Source of the DNA: Agrypnia vestita
Lineage: Eukaryota > Arthropoda > Insecta > Trichoptera > Phryganeidae
Length of the DNA: 64,000 bases
Direction of reading: 5' to 3'
NCBI GenBank assembly: GCA_016648135.1
Contig: JADDOH010000498.1
Location: forward strand, 248,001 to 312,000
How positions within the stretch are numbered: the stretch's first letter is position 1; every line of letters begins with the position of its first letter. Under the pieces are notes generated by a model. The model searched no databases. It saw only the letters and a program-made list of their open reading frames with translations, and had not been told where the DNA came from. Of this stretch, positions 20,451 through 33,045 are shown one piece after another. Made by a program: the position numbers and the translations under genes.

Positions 20451-21487
20451 TTATTGAAATTAAATAAATCACATTAATTGTGCAATTTCTTTTCGAAAAT
20501 CGTGGTATCGTAATCATATTTAAATACTAATGGTATTACCACGATTATTATGCATTTTATTTCATTTTGAAGTTCTAAACCTTTAAAAAACACCCTATAT
20601 TTCTGGAATGGCATTTACTTATATTTTTTCTCATTTAATTTATTAACTATAATTAAACAAAAAATGTCATTTTCGTTAATTATTTTTTGTAAATATTTAA
20701 AAATTAGTTCTGTTCAGTCAAATGCGCGTAATCTTGTATCATTAATATCTCCGGCAGTCACTCAAAGGAGTAGTTTAATTATTTTAATTTTGTACTGCGC
20801 CCAAGTTATTTTGCCACCACTGTACGTAGTTTCCAGAGGAGCAGTTCTTATTATTATCGGATTTAATTCATAACTAATCTATTAGAATCGAAGAAGACCG
20901 ATAATGGGAATATGAACAGTAAGGGTGAAGGGAACGTGATTTGTAATTTTGTTGGGAATACCATTACCGCATACAAGATTTTCGGTCAATATGTATTTTC
21001 AGTGTTGATTGTTTTATGTTTTCTGAATAAATATGTTCCCGCAACATGCTGATTATTGATGTTGGAATGTTATAGATTAACACGCAATTTTAATTCTCAA
21101 TTTGTTGTTGTTATTAGTAGCATTTAGTGAGATATTATCTGGCCATCTGGGAATGAGAAGATGACGTAGGAATAGCGGTACAGTATGAGTGAGTTTGCGG
21201 TAGATACCAAACTATAATAAACTATGATAGATTGGTCCACAACATTTAAACTGTTGTTTCCGCACTTTTCTTGAATGAAATTAATATTTTTCTTTAGTGT
21301 ATAGATATTGGAAAGAAAAAGTGCGCATAGTTGTGAATAGGGAATGCAATCCCGATCCCGCGAGATCTCGAGGCAAATTACGAGATCAATCCCGAAGCGA
21401 AAAATCGGACAAGATTATCGGGATTCATCAGGATTTTTTATATTTTGTAAGTTTTATTGTGTATGTCCATAGAACTTTTAGTAAGTA
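20451..21487. other. AT-rich sequence without gene
   Basis: A small hairpin lies at 20500-20545 (atcgtggtat against attaccacgat). Short frames show no known product. Confidence 0.4.
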
Positions 21488-22417
21488 CACTCGGGCCTCG
21501 TATAACACGGTTATATGGTTCCACAAAAACCTCGTGTAATACAAATCCGTGTTATACAAGGTTTGAAGTTCATACAAAATTAGGGTTTGCGTTCCAAAAA
21601 AAAATCGAAATAGTTTATATGAATATGTACTTTATTTTTTTAATAAAAATATATAAATTTACAAATTTATTGAAAAAAAAAACTATAATAACACATATAA
21701 TATAATTTATTTTAATCATAATCATGTATTTTATATATGGATATTTGTATAGTCTTCTTTATTATTCTTTTTTTGTTTAGTCTTCTCTTTTTTCTTCTTT
21801 TTTAATATGTTCATATGAAGTTTATTGATGTAAAAAGCCATATATAAATAAATAAATATAATGTAGCATTCATTCATCATTCCTATCACTTAGAATAATT
21901 CTTAATTTTTACTCTTTTTCGACATCGGTTGTGAGTTTTCATCATCGGAGGAGGGCTCTGAATTTCTTGTGGCTTTAGCCTTCAAAAAATCGGTAATAAG
22001 CGATTGTCTGCTATTAGCGTATAAATCATTACGTATTTCCTTATAAAGTTCCAAAATCAGTCGTAATTCCCTCTTGAATTTCGAATTTCTTTCCGTTATA
22101 GGATCCTTTTCAATATATTTTTTTCTAATTTAATAGCCAATTCCAAGCCCTCATTTATAGTTTTTAATGTGAAACATGTGAAACATTAATTGTGGTAGTT
22201 TCATTCAAAGTTTCGAAGTCTCAACATGCTGAGTGAGATCATCACGACTCATGGTAAGTTCTGTGATGGACGCAATCTACAAATCAAACATAATTTAATT
22301 CATTTATTTTTCTGAAACCGTTTTATAAAAAGCTTGTTGTACAAAAAATATGCAATTTATTCATCCGTGTAATATAAAATAGTGTTATATAAAACCGTGT
22401 TATACGAGGCCCAAGTG
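21488..22417 (-). mobile_element. Pogo/Tigger-like transposon remnant, 930 bp
   Basis: Ends CACTCGGGCCTCGTATAAC and the complement of CACTTGGGCCTCGTATAAC match at all but one of about 23 positions and are flanked by TA (21486-21487, 22418-22419). The minus strand retains the C-terminus of a transposase (21902-22106). Terminal sequence and TA target are like Tigger/pogo elements. It is internally deleted. Confidence 0.7.
21902..22106 (-). pseudogene. Pogo/Tigger-like transposase C-terminal remnant
   Basis: The minus strand reads about 67 codons to a stop: DPITERNSKFKREL, LYANSRQSLITDFLKAK, then an acidic/serine-rich SSDDENSQPMSKKSKN end. An SLITDFLK-type motif near an acidic, lysine-rich tail is usual for Tigger/jerky-like transposases. 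Upstream (toward 22180) the frame shifts, with GLELAIKLEKNILKR in another frame. The HTH and DDE domains are gone. Confidence 0.5.
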
Positions 22418-22687
22418 TACTTAAAACTTATGTTCATGTCACATTCAAATAATGAAAATAGCTTTGAATAATAATTGCTGTATTTTATCCACCTAACTTA
22501 GTAATAAAAACTACTACAAACTCTACTGCATTGACTGATTGATGCTTGGAAAAACGCTTACAAAAACTTAGTAAAACTAAACAAAAATATGCATGAATCA
22601 TTAAAATATCTCTAAAAATGGAAAAGTTATGAGATTTTAAAGATGCGCTTGCTAAAATAATTTAGTTTTATACGACGGTGACAGCGT

Positions 22688-22743
22688 GTGACGTCACTTG
22701 ACCTAGACGGCTAGTGCGACGATGATAGGTCAAATGACGTCAC
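22688..22743. repeat. Inverted repeat around two TGACGTCA sites
   Basis: Arms gtgacgtcacttgacct and aggtcaaatgacgtcac are separated by 22 bp. Each arm contains TGACGTCA, the palindromic CRE/ATF-type site. This may be a foldback remnant or a paired bZIP binding site. Confidence 0.5.
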
Positions 22744-22960
22744 AAGCGGCACAGGCCACAGTCGTTCCGCGCTAAAATACGTAAACTTAAATAATCTTAT
22801 TAAGTTTTTATTTTAATTCCATCAAGTTAAATAAAGTATTATCGACAACATGAAACTTCTTCATTGCTAGTTGTGTACAAATACACATTATATCATCAAC
22901 CAGTTGAGAGTACATGCACAATTGTGTAGGGATTATTTTGAAACTATCCTTAATATTCTG

Positions 22961-23520
22961 TGCTATTCTGAAAATAGCATTATTGGATCTTTATCCCAAC
23001 ACCTAAGAGACGAAAATTAAAATAAAAAATAACAAGACGTAGGTATACGTCGATATTCGGTGTTCGTCGTACTCAAATAAGAAGATTTGTATATTTTCAC
23101 GTATCTCTCTCAAAGGAAACGCCCTTATTTGCGAAGTCCTGTTTCCCCGGCCTCATCTGACAGCTGGGCTCTGGCGCAAATGTAACCTCACGATTCTCAT
23201 ATCTCGACTAACAAACATGAAATAAGTACTAATGCTGCATTTAAAGCTTATAGAAAAAGATTATTTCATATGCACTTATTTATTTCTTCTCCCACAGCGT
23301 ACTGATGTCATATTATGGTATAAATTATCATTGTCGATTTGGACCATTGAAAAGGGATATATTGTTGGACTATATTTATATTTGACGTACGTACTTTTTT
23401 CTCCCTCTGGTTACACCACCTAGGTATACCTGCGTCTCGTTTAATTATTTTTTTTATTTTCGTCTATTAAGTGTTGGGATAAAGACCTGACATCCCATAA
23501 TGCTATTTTCAGAATAGCAT
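22961..23520. repeat. Foldback element, about 560 bp
   Basis: Left arm 22961-23053 and right arm about 23420-23520 are inverted: tgctattctgaaaatagcat, ctttatcccaacac, agacgaaaat and the gtaggtatac block all recur in complement. The tips are themselves small hairpins. No coding sequence inside. Confidence 0.7.
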
Positions 23521-24197
23521 AGAGTGTCCTTTTCTCGTGACCCGCTTTACCCGCCACTTCACCGGTGAAGTGAAGGAAGTCGGACCTTCTTGAAAATACT
23601 CGGGTGACGTTTTTCGTCCGACCATTCGCGCTCTGATTCGCCGACTGCAAAAACCGCGCGGTCAATGGGGATCGTGTTTTTATCTTTAATGGCTGATTAG
23701 TGGGAACTATCCAGCTTCGGTTAGCATTGCCTTACTGTACGGCCAAGGCCGCCGCCACGCTCGAAGGTTGTTTTAGTATTAAAATCAATGTTATGGCTAG
23801 CTGATATTTTTCGTAGAAACGAAGCACAGTTCGGGTTACATCAAACTGACTCAGCATCGCCACTCAACCTCGTGTCCCGGTCCCGACACTCGGCTCCCGC
23901 ATCTTACTCATCTTCTCAGGCGGGCTTGTCGACCATTGGTCTAACAGGGCCGTTTAAACCGATCTTACCTCGAACAAAGAAGGATATTTCAATTACTATA
24001 AAATAAAAATAAAATTACCTACATTTGAATTCAGTTTTTACAAAATGGAATAGGTGTGTTTTATCGGTATAACCGTCTTAAAAAATAATAAAACATAAAT
24101 ATCTCGTTACATAATTTCGGGACGCTCGCTTGTGGATATGTACTATGTAGGTACCTACTATATAAAAAGTTGTTAGGTACTATATAAGAAGTTGTTA
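23521..24197. other. Unassigned sequence
   Basis: Short frames at 23441-23665 and 23788-24006 have no recognisable product. No gene supported. Confidence 0.35.
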
Positions 24198-24338
24198 CAG
24201 TAGCCGGCAAACATTTTGAAATTTTACGACGTAGTGGGGGGAAGTTTGCGCATGTACCATTCCACCAGAGACCCAAATTTTGTCTTCTGCGCATTCCCCC
24301 ACTACGCCAAAAAATTTCAAGAAGTTTGCCGGCAATTG
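24198..24338. mobile_element. 143-bp MITE family, copy 2 (141 bp)
   Basis: Same ends and interior as 13546-13688, flanked by TA at 24196-24197 and 24339-24340. Confidence 0.85.
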
Positions 24339-24639
24339 TACCTACGTACATTTAGTATCTCATAAAGAGTCGCGCCTAATTAATTTAAAGTTTTTAATAT
24401 CAAGTAAAATATTTAGATGTTTTTTTATTAGACTTTTTAGCCTTCCGAACTCATGTAACAAAATTGAACTAATTATGTTTAGCCAAAGTAAAAGTGTCAA
24501 AGCTTTAGGGCCGTTGCACTTGTAGCAGTAGATTAGACGGTCTAGACGCGTGTAAGTGTAAATATAGTGTACTCAGAGTACTGTCAACTCTAAGGATTTG
24601 GAAAATATTTAGTATCTTTGTAATCCCTCTTTGTAAAGG

Positions 24640-24900
24640 GTTCCTCAGAGCGAATGAATGAGAAAAGAATGGTAAGAAAATATATAACGCGAGTGTTGAC
24701 GGCACCAAAAAGAGAGGACGACCGCGAAAGACTTGGCATGACCCGATTAACCAAGAGGATGGTCCTGTTAGAAGCCTCACCAATCTTCGAGCTTCCATGC
24801 GAAGATTGAATGTAGATGAGACGATAGTTGTGTATCAGGACAGAATAGTGTGGGGCTCTATCCTCCCTACCTACCCCCGCGGGAAAATGGCGTGATGGTA
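24640..24900 (+). pseudogene. LINE 3' end fragment, third copy of the 15143 family
   Basis: Degenerate copy of the same LINE tail: gcgaatgaatgagaaaagaa, cgaccgcgaaagacttggc and ggaaaatggcgtgatgg align with the end of 15143-15705, with frameshifts and a short internal deletion. Older than the other two copies. Confidence 0.65.
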
Positions 24901-27612
24901 TGTAAATTGTAATCCCTAACACGAAGATAATTATAAACTTGTTAGTTTCCTGGAATCTGTAAAGCTATTTTTATCACTCTTATAGGTGTTGCACTCGCAT
25001 TAATTTCATCTTCCATAGAAAAAATTACGTTATTAAACATGTTTAATAACCGATATACATAATTAATATTTAAAACGCTTAAATAACTGTCCGAAAATAT
25101 GTAATTGAAGCCATTATCATTTAAAATAATTATCGAGGTGAGGACATTTAGTTTTCCGTTAATTTAGGTAAGCGGCACCAGCGGCGTACTGCACGTGCGC
25201 TATCCCAAATATCCAGCCCCTAAAAAATTTTGGTTTTTAAGAATTTTCAAAATTAAATTAAATTACTACAAACATTTTTCACGTTTGTAGAAAAACACGT
25301 GAAAACATTACCGATGTCACTCGCTGTCGGGGACCTCCCGCTGGAACAGAGCAAAACACCGCTTTTTTAGTTGCGAGTGACAAACTAAAAACAGTATTAC
25401 GGCATTAATAAACGAAAAAGATATACAAAAACACGTTATAGCTAGACCGCATTCAAAAGAATGTGCGCGAAAAATATGTGTGTTGTTACGATGCAAAAAA
25501 TGAACACAAACAAAGTTATTCTAGTATGTGTGTTGTACGATGCAAAAAATAAACACAAAGTTATTCTAGTATAAGAAACCTTTTTTAAACTAAAAATGTA
25601 TATTTATTTGGAATATCATATTGAGGCTCGTAATACGGGCTTGCCAGGCAACTTTCCCCCCTTTCTTCTTACCGGACAAAGCTAGGGAATGGTCTTTTGA
25701 TTGTGGTCGCCCTATAACAGCATGCATAATGCTGTTAATGACGGTGTACGGTGTGCGAAAACTGTATGCGGATGCCTTTTAAAATATATTGCCTTTAATC
25801 TGTGACGTATGATGATACGGAGTTCTTCATTTTACATATTAGTTTCGCATGTTTTTTTAGAGGTAAAGAAATTTAAAATAAAACGAAACACATGAAAATC
25901 TTGGTAATGGCTATGGTATTGGATTTATTGAATAGATAACTTTGTGCCATAAGTGTTAATAAATATTTGCATGGACACCCTGCTCCTGTCAAAAATCCTT
26001 TCTTCCCTGGGGAAGAGGGGAATATAAATAAACGTAGGTATAAGATGTGAGAATTTAGTTCCGGAAAACAGCTTTGAAAATATAGTCGTGGTACACTAGT
26101 GACCACTGGCGCCATCTAGATCCGCACCTCTGCGGCATTCTTATTTCTGGAAGCAAGCCTGCAACTTATTTTCTGAATATTGTGAAGTATCCATCTCACA
26201 TTGGGTTGGATCAGATAAACAGGTAGGATGATCTAATCAGGTAATAATCTTTGTGCGTGACCTGACGTGGTTGTCCTCAGCCTTTTCGGGAGTTGTTGAA
26301 GGTGCGTGTCCTTTTTGCGTCGGGGTCATAAATTTGGGGGTGAAAGTGGGCGTCGGTAGTCACCAATTTGTTGTGATCGATGAATGAGAAGAAAGTTGCT
26401 TTACCACCACCCGTTATGTAACGGAAATTCTCCAAACTCGTGGAATGTTTGATTAATTTATTTAATGATAAAACAATATCAAGTTATACATAATTACGAT
26501 AATAAATATAATGATAAAGACTCGACGGACCAGGGCTTCCGGCCTACGCCGGGGGTAGTTGAGAAACTGACATTCCCGTACAGGGCGTTGACTATTTTAT
26601 ATGTTTTGAGAAAAAGCACTCTCTTGAAGTCTAGCTGTGTGTGTGTGTGATGACGATGCTCTGGATCGAACTGTGTCGCTGCCTCGTGTACTCTGCTGTG
26701 CCTCAGTTTTGTTTACGCAGCAGGCTCGCCATGTTTGTGTGTGTGTGACCTAGATTGGTGGTTATGTATTTATGGGATGAGACCCCATAAATCTATTTTT
26801 GCTATAGATTTTCCGCGGGGAGCGCACGGTGATTTCTAAATTTGATCGCTCATTTTTATGCCAAAGTGCATACGTAGATAACAGACACCTGCACATTTAG
26901 AAATTTACGCACTTATTAGTTCAGATATGTTTAATCACCAATACTCGCGTGATTTCGACGTCATGGGCGACCATGCGGCCATCCCGGGGCTATTTTGTTC
27001 ATATACGCCGCTGGATGGAAGCGTACGACAAATGTCGCTTGTAATTTGATTTCTGTACTTCCGTACACCAATCAATGGCCTGGAGGACATTCACCTTTCT
27101 GTGTAAAGAGTCACTGTAGTCAGCTGGGAAGCGACGAGGCGAGGTGCCGCGATTCTGTCATGCATCTGAGATTCCGGATTTGGCAGCCGCACTCCGAGAT
27201 GTATTTAATACGGGTTAACTATTATATACAGTTACCTGCCGCGGGCATTATACTCAGCCATTGTCTATGGTTCTCGCGCCGCTGTATTTATGTAGTGGCG
27301 AAGGCGGTGAGTGTTTACATTGCCGCAAAAGACTCTCCATAAGATTGTACGCAAGTCATACTTGCTGAAACACGCCGTCAGCGCCTGCTCCAAACCTGAC
27401 TGACGCTTTTTTCTTCTTTAGTAGAGGATTAAATGCGGACTTGAGCGACGTTCTCTTAAGCTTTTAAATCTTCTATTGAAATATTATCCATATTTATTCT
27501 AACTCTCTTCCAGGTATAGGGGACTTTGCGCTTCAATTTGTGGCGTTTGTCTCTTGAGTCCCATACAACTCTCACTCGAGTAAAATTTAAAACTCTATTA
27601 TTAATAACCAAA
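24901..27612. other. Unassigned repeat-rich sequence
   Basis: A short direct duplication lies at about 25478-25570 (gtgttgtacgatgcaaaaaa twice). Around 26340-26430, minus-strand aattggtgactaccgacg next to acaaca resembles the junction of an LTR with a primer-binding site, so a decayed LTR element is possible. A (GT)n run is at 26636-26649. A scrap, cctagattggtggtt, recurs at about 61715. No gene is supported. Confidence 0.35.
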
Positions 27613-28155
27613 TTAATTAATCAATTAGAAAGATATACAGAAAAAAAATCAAATCCTCGAAAAAATGTTTGGCTGCTACGAGATTCGAACCACGGATCTC
27701 CTATTACGCTATAGCGGCCTTGTACACTTCCGTGAATATATCGACCTCATCTGTAAGTCTCATTTATTAATTGATTAACATATTATATTATCCATTTTTA
27801 GAGCAATCCACTTTTTCTGGTACGGTAGGCACAAATCACTTTGTGTAACTGCCGCTAGGGGACGCCAGAATTAACCGTTTTAATTCGTTTTTATTTTTTG
27901 GACACATTTGATACAACACACATATATTATGTTCAAGAACACATTCTTATTGTGAAATTGCAATTTTTTCAGAACAATGTTCTGGGAAAATTAAAACCAA
28001 AGAATGATCCGTGGTTCGAATCCCGGTAGCAGCCAAATATTTTTTCGTGGAATTGATTTTTTTCTGTATGTCTTTCTAATTGATTAATTAATTTGTTTTT
28101 CAATTTCACAGAACATTTTTTTGAAAAAATTGCAACTTCAAAATAAGAATGTGTT
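27613..28155. repeat. Nested foldback with tRNA-like B-box arms
   Basis: Outer arms 27613-27702 and 28001-28102 are inverted and each contains ggttcgaatc, a pol III B-box, beside gtagcagccaaa. A second inverted pair (27931-27985 and 28098-28155, sharing gaacacattcttatt and ttgcaattttttca) overlaps the right arm. It looks like an inverted pair of a tRNA-related SINE, one copy carrying another insertion. Confidence 0.6.
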
Positions 28156-29360
28156 CATTATTCCTCACATTTGTCACAGATGTTTTTAAACTGGTTTATA
28201 GATTCAGAAGCTTGGTCTTGTACTAGGAATGGCGAGAATTGTTATATTGACTTATGTTCCGATAAAATGTAACCCTTGTAAGGTCGTACGTCACTAAAAT
28301 GCCTGTCCAATGTCAAGTAGGCAAAAGTGAGCACTTTCGACACGTCTTTCTGTTCGAATGACACATTTTTCTAGATTGTATCGTAGAGGCATTGAAAACT
28401 TGTAGAACGTTAGCAAAATTTATAAGATGGACTAATTTGTCGTAATTTTTCATGTCGTCTTGTCCTCCTCATTGCAAGAAATCAGCTACCCCGGGTCTAC
28501 GCTTCGGAATTGCGCGGGCCGGTATTTTCATCCAAGTAGAGACATGGTCACATTAATTTAGTAAAACGCCATTTGCATCAAAGCCATCTCCCGATACTGA
28601 CCTTTGCCCGGATGTCGGCTAATCGGGAGATACTATCGGCCACTGTCGGCCGCTAGTACCGCTGACGTCACGCACCGACGAATCCGAATGAATGGGTGCA
28701 TTATTTACATTTGTTACATATAATCTCTTTTTCCTCCTTTTTCCTGGTCCATTCTTCAGCCTCTTCACTACACTTAAATTAATTTTGCTCTCCGAATAAT
28801 TTTTAACAATATTACATAACAAAGTATCCTCCTTATTCCCAGAGTGACGATTAGGTATATAGGTTATTATATTAGTAGACGGGATATAGTAGTTTTTAAG
28901 AGAAATCTCGAAGGTTACATTATTACATAATAGCGATAAAAACATGATTGTTACGTTTTATCGCTTTCCTGAGAATGGAGGAGTGCAATCGGTCGTCAAA
29001 TGACGGGGAATCAGGTAATTGTTTTTATGATCTTCTGTATATACATAACTACCCTCGAAAATGCAGTTTGAAAAATAATTTCACCATCGGCAGCATCAGT
29101 TTCTTAACCGCTGCCCGATGGGGGCCTCCCCGAGTGTATACAATTATACAGATATAAACTAAACCCCTTCTTTAGGCGAGAGGATTGGGACACATTTATA
29201 AAGCAGTTAAGATATTTATACTGGCATAATGAATTATAAACAAAACGAATTTTTTACAAAAGACGTTGTTTTTTTTTAAAAAAAAAGTTAAAGTAAAAAC
29301 GTATTTTTGTAACAAAGCGCGACTTATTTACCACGAAAATAATTTGTAAGCGTATCTAGT

Positions 29361-29391
<31 letters not shown>

Positions 29392-29892
29392 CCTTCTCAT
29401 AATTGTTTTTTTACAAAAACTGGACGTATTGGAATCAGACCATTTTTTAAGTTAGTTTCATGACACTTCTGTATATTAATTAACAAGTATTTTACGCTTT
29501 ACACTCTATAATCTATTATACTATTACACTATACATAATACCTTACATATTTACATTTTCATATCCTATAGTATTATACAATCAATATAATATATCTTAT
29601 ACTCTACAATTCTCTCATCATATATTTTTACACCTCTGTACATTAAACAATTCTGTGTATACACTTTTTTCTTATATGGTAATCTTATTATTTTCCTATT
29701 TCCGGTGTTATAGTTATGTACATCACTATTTACCTATGGTAATTTGTTCAAAAATATTTTGGCATTTTGTTACTGAGAATGTACAAATATGATAACGTAA
29801 TAAATAAGATTTTTTTACATCCAATTGAGTGCTCTTCTCGTTTCTTCAATTCTGGTGTACTTACTTTTTTTAATATGATTCTCATTGCCCTG
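28156..29892. other. Unassigned AT-rich sequence
   Basis: Contains a (TA)13 microsatellite at 29361-29386. The 108-codon minus-strand frame at 28619-28945 and others show no known domains. Confidence 0.4.
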
Positions 29893-31677
29893 TAGGGATG
29901 GGTCGTCGACGTATTTACCGTCGCCGAAACGAGACCGTCCACGTCCATCCATCGACGAGACGATCAACTAGTTGAATTCGTCAACTAGTTGACGCGTCAA
30001 CTTCGTTACGCGGACGTCGCGGACGTTTATCTAAACATCGGGACGATAGTCAACTGTCTACGGTTTGACGCGACGCTGCTCGACGGCACAACCGTTGGTT
30101 ATTTTTATTACGTTAATTTTTAAAATTTAAAGAAGTTCGAAGGAATATAGTTTCGGGGAAAGTAAAACCGCTACTTGTGCTTATATGTAAAAAGAAATAT
30201 TTTATTATTTATTTGTTTACGCACATTATAGGCTTTTACATATTGTTTTATATACTTCTTTCTATATATAATAAAGAAAGAAGTAGGTATACACAACAAT
30301 ATCAGGTGTAAGCAGTAAAATATAAATATAAACTACATATATAAGCAGTGAAAGTATCGGGTATAAGCATTAAAATATGAGTATAAAAATTAAAAATATA
30401 AAGTACAAAGCAATGTGTGTATAAAAAAATATATTAGATACACATTATTACATGTGTACAGTGTACAGGGTTATTTGGAAAACAATAATAACCTAGCAGG
30501 ACTATATTCCTGCCTTGATTATGAGTATTATTTTTTGTAAAACGTTGGACTATCACTACACTAACTCAAATCGATTACGAAAAATTCATTCGTTTCAATA
30601 CAAGTTAAATAAAATTATAAAAACCTTTACATTTATTTATTATCGATAAATTTATAAATAAATACATAATTTAAAAATACTTTACATTTGAGATGTTATC
30701 TAGAAATTTATTGAAGAATACATCTTTCAAAGTCAGACTTTCACTTTGTGGTGACTTTATTAATAAATAAATATATCTGTATTATTTGTCAACTTTAGTT
30801 TAAGGCTCAATTTGAGAAAAGGAACATTGTTCCCGAAACATGTAAAAAACCAATAAAAAGTGGTGTAAACAAAATTATAATAGATTAATTTTTTTATCTA
30901 CAAAGTTGAAAATAGGGAATTTATAATAAAAATTAATTAAACCTAAATTCAAGATTATATTACATATACAATAATTAATGTTGGACTCCTGAATAAGGAC
31001 CATAGTTAGGTATAGAAATTTTTATTCCCTACAAGTTTGTTTATCATTTATATGCTAAAGTTGAAAAGTAAGGAAATAACACAATAATTAAATTTTAGCA
31101 TCCCTTTTCAGGTAAATATATAAGAAGTCGAGATCGATCGAATAAAATATTGATTTTAGAAAAATATCTAGCCGGCCTATTAATTAATAATAGTTCAATA
31201 AAAAATAAAATAATTAAACAGAATTGTTTTATTTTATACGGCGTAAAATTGGGAATTCACCGAATCGTCGCACGTGACATCACAAAAAATCAAGTAAAAA
31301 ATAATGGATAATAGCTTATTAAGCCTATCTCGCGCTACGCATGTATTCAAATTTCAAATCTCTAGTCATAGTTCGTGTACACAGATCTGCACTCTATGGT
31401 AGTGTACTTTAGAGTTGAAATAAAATTACCCGTCGAGCCGTCTATGACGTCTATAGCATCTACAAGTCGACAGCGAGAGAAATAAACGGAGACGTTTTGT
31501 CTTGCTCTCGCTCGTTGCTTTGCATTGCGTTAATCTCGAATCGTCCACCGACCACGGCGTCCGCTGTCCACCGTCTACGAATTCAACTAGTCCATGCGAT
31601 AAACGTAAACGGTCGACGCGTCGATGCAACATCAACGGTTGATTTCAACTAGTCCGTCCATTCAACGCCCATCCCTA
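29893..31677. mobile_element. Non-autonomous hAT-like transposon, 1785 bp
   Basis: The ends TAGGGATGGG and CCCATCCCTA are exact inverted repeats. Each is flanked by the same 8 bp, TTGCCCTG (29885-29892 and 31678-31685). An 8-bp duplication with YAGGGATGGG-type ends is diagnostic of the hAT superfamily. Sub-terminal regions carry repeated caactagttga and gtcgacg words on both sides, probable transposase-binding repeats. No transposase frame remains. A truncated copy of the 528-bp MITE is nested at about 30466. Confidence 0.9.
30466..30640 (+). repeat. Truncated copy of the 528-bp MITE, nested in the hAT element
   Basis: Starts cagggttatttggaaaac as in 50584-51111, followed by gcaggactatattcctgcc and ttgattatgag; then a deletion joins it to ttttttgtaaaacgttggac and later blocks. 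Confidence 0.7.
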
Positions 31678-31685
31678 TTGCCCTG

Positions 31686-32270
31686 TTTTTCCAAGAAATT
31701 TACGTTAGTTCGTGTGTGGTGATATATTGTGGTGGTCTATGATCGTCACCAATTTACGTAGAACTTATTCCTCCGAACCGGCATTCACCTGTCTCTGGCG
31801 GAGCACGCAGTGCGGTGAGGCATCGCAACAAGCGGCGACACTACTCCTCAGCAACACCCACGAGCGAGACGCCTCGCTTATTGTTAGCATTTCTCACTTG
31901 TCTATCTGGCATCTCGCTCCAACAGATGCTTTACTAATTATAATCACAATTCGTATAATGGCGGCTGGTAATGACACTTTTACATATAATAGGTACACTT
32001 AAATACGCTACGAATTTACGCCAGTAAGAAGAAACATGAAATAAACGGTTATATCAAATCTAATAGAACGTACTCATACTATGTTTATATTTTACGGAAT
32101 GCAGGGAAAAATATATTATCTATTCGACCGATAGCCTTTTCAAGAAGGGCCATCAAACCAAAAAACTCAACATCTACCGTTTCGTAAATTTGTTTATCTG
32201 TCGTCTGTCAGAAATCAATTTTAACATCATTGTCTAACACACAAAATGCTCGTACTAATCTATTATGTTA
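31686..32270. other. Unassigned sequence
   Basis: A 96-codon frame at 31712-32002 has no recognisable product. Confidence 0.35.
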
Positions 32271-32413
32271 TATAGGGTGGCCCATCGGATACGCCGGATT
32301 TAAATTTTTCCCCATTTAAAAAAAATATAAGTTGGCTACTTTAGAGTTGCCAACTTATATTTTTCTTAAATGATGAAATTTTAAATCCGGCGTACCCGAT
32401 GGGCCACCCTATA
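32271..32413. mobile_element. Palindromic MITE, 143 bp
   Basis: Ends TATAGGGTGGCCCATCGG and its near-perfect complement extend inward through gccggatttaaa on both sides; a second inner palindrome atataagttgg/ccaacttatat makes nearly the whole element foldable. TA-rich flanks fit a TA target. Confidence 0.85.
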
Positions 32414-33045
32414 ATTTCACTAGATCTGTGGTACAGTATTGCCAGCTTAAAAAAAAAACAAATCGTATATTTGTTATAAGAAACAAGGTGTACAGATTAT
32501 TTTAAAATACATTTATCTAAATGTGTATTATTTAATATATTTAATATCTATTATTTAATATGTATTTAGCATTCGAGTCACTTTGAATCGAGATAATTGT
32601 AAATTTTAATTTTCATACGTCAATTTTATTTTTTCTGCGGGCAATTAAATTTTTGACGTTTAACTTTTAGGTTAGAACATACGTTTTTTTTTAATTTGTC
32701 CAAATTGCTTATCTGCTAGTAATAATAATCACCGCTAGGGCTTTACTCCCTGCGGTGAGAGGCCGATATCCATATTTATGTTAATGTAAATACAGATAGG
32801 TATTGATATAGCGGCTTCGTGTTATTTATCTAACTAGTTTGTCACGTATGTGGAGCTGTCAAGTCTGTATACAATTTTCCGTTAGAATCTGATCTTCCGG
32901 ATGATGTTGTTACGTGCCAGCAAGGGAGATGTCGGAATGACCGCTCGCTGTACTGGTGCAGAATTACTTTTATTGGAGACAGGTATCAGTGCAAAATAAT
33001 GCGTCGTTCACGGAGATGTACCGAAACAAAACAAGCAGACTTTCA
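32414..33045. other. AT-rich sequence without gene
   Basis: No coding region or repeat recognised. Confidence 0.4.

Noticed and set aside
26340..27000. LTR retrotransposon
   Set aside because: A primer-site-like junction is visible on the minus strand, but no second LTR, gag or pol could be read, so it is only mentioned.
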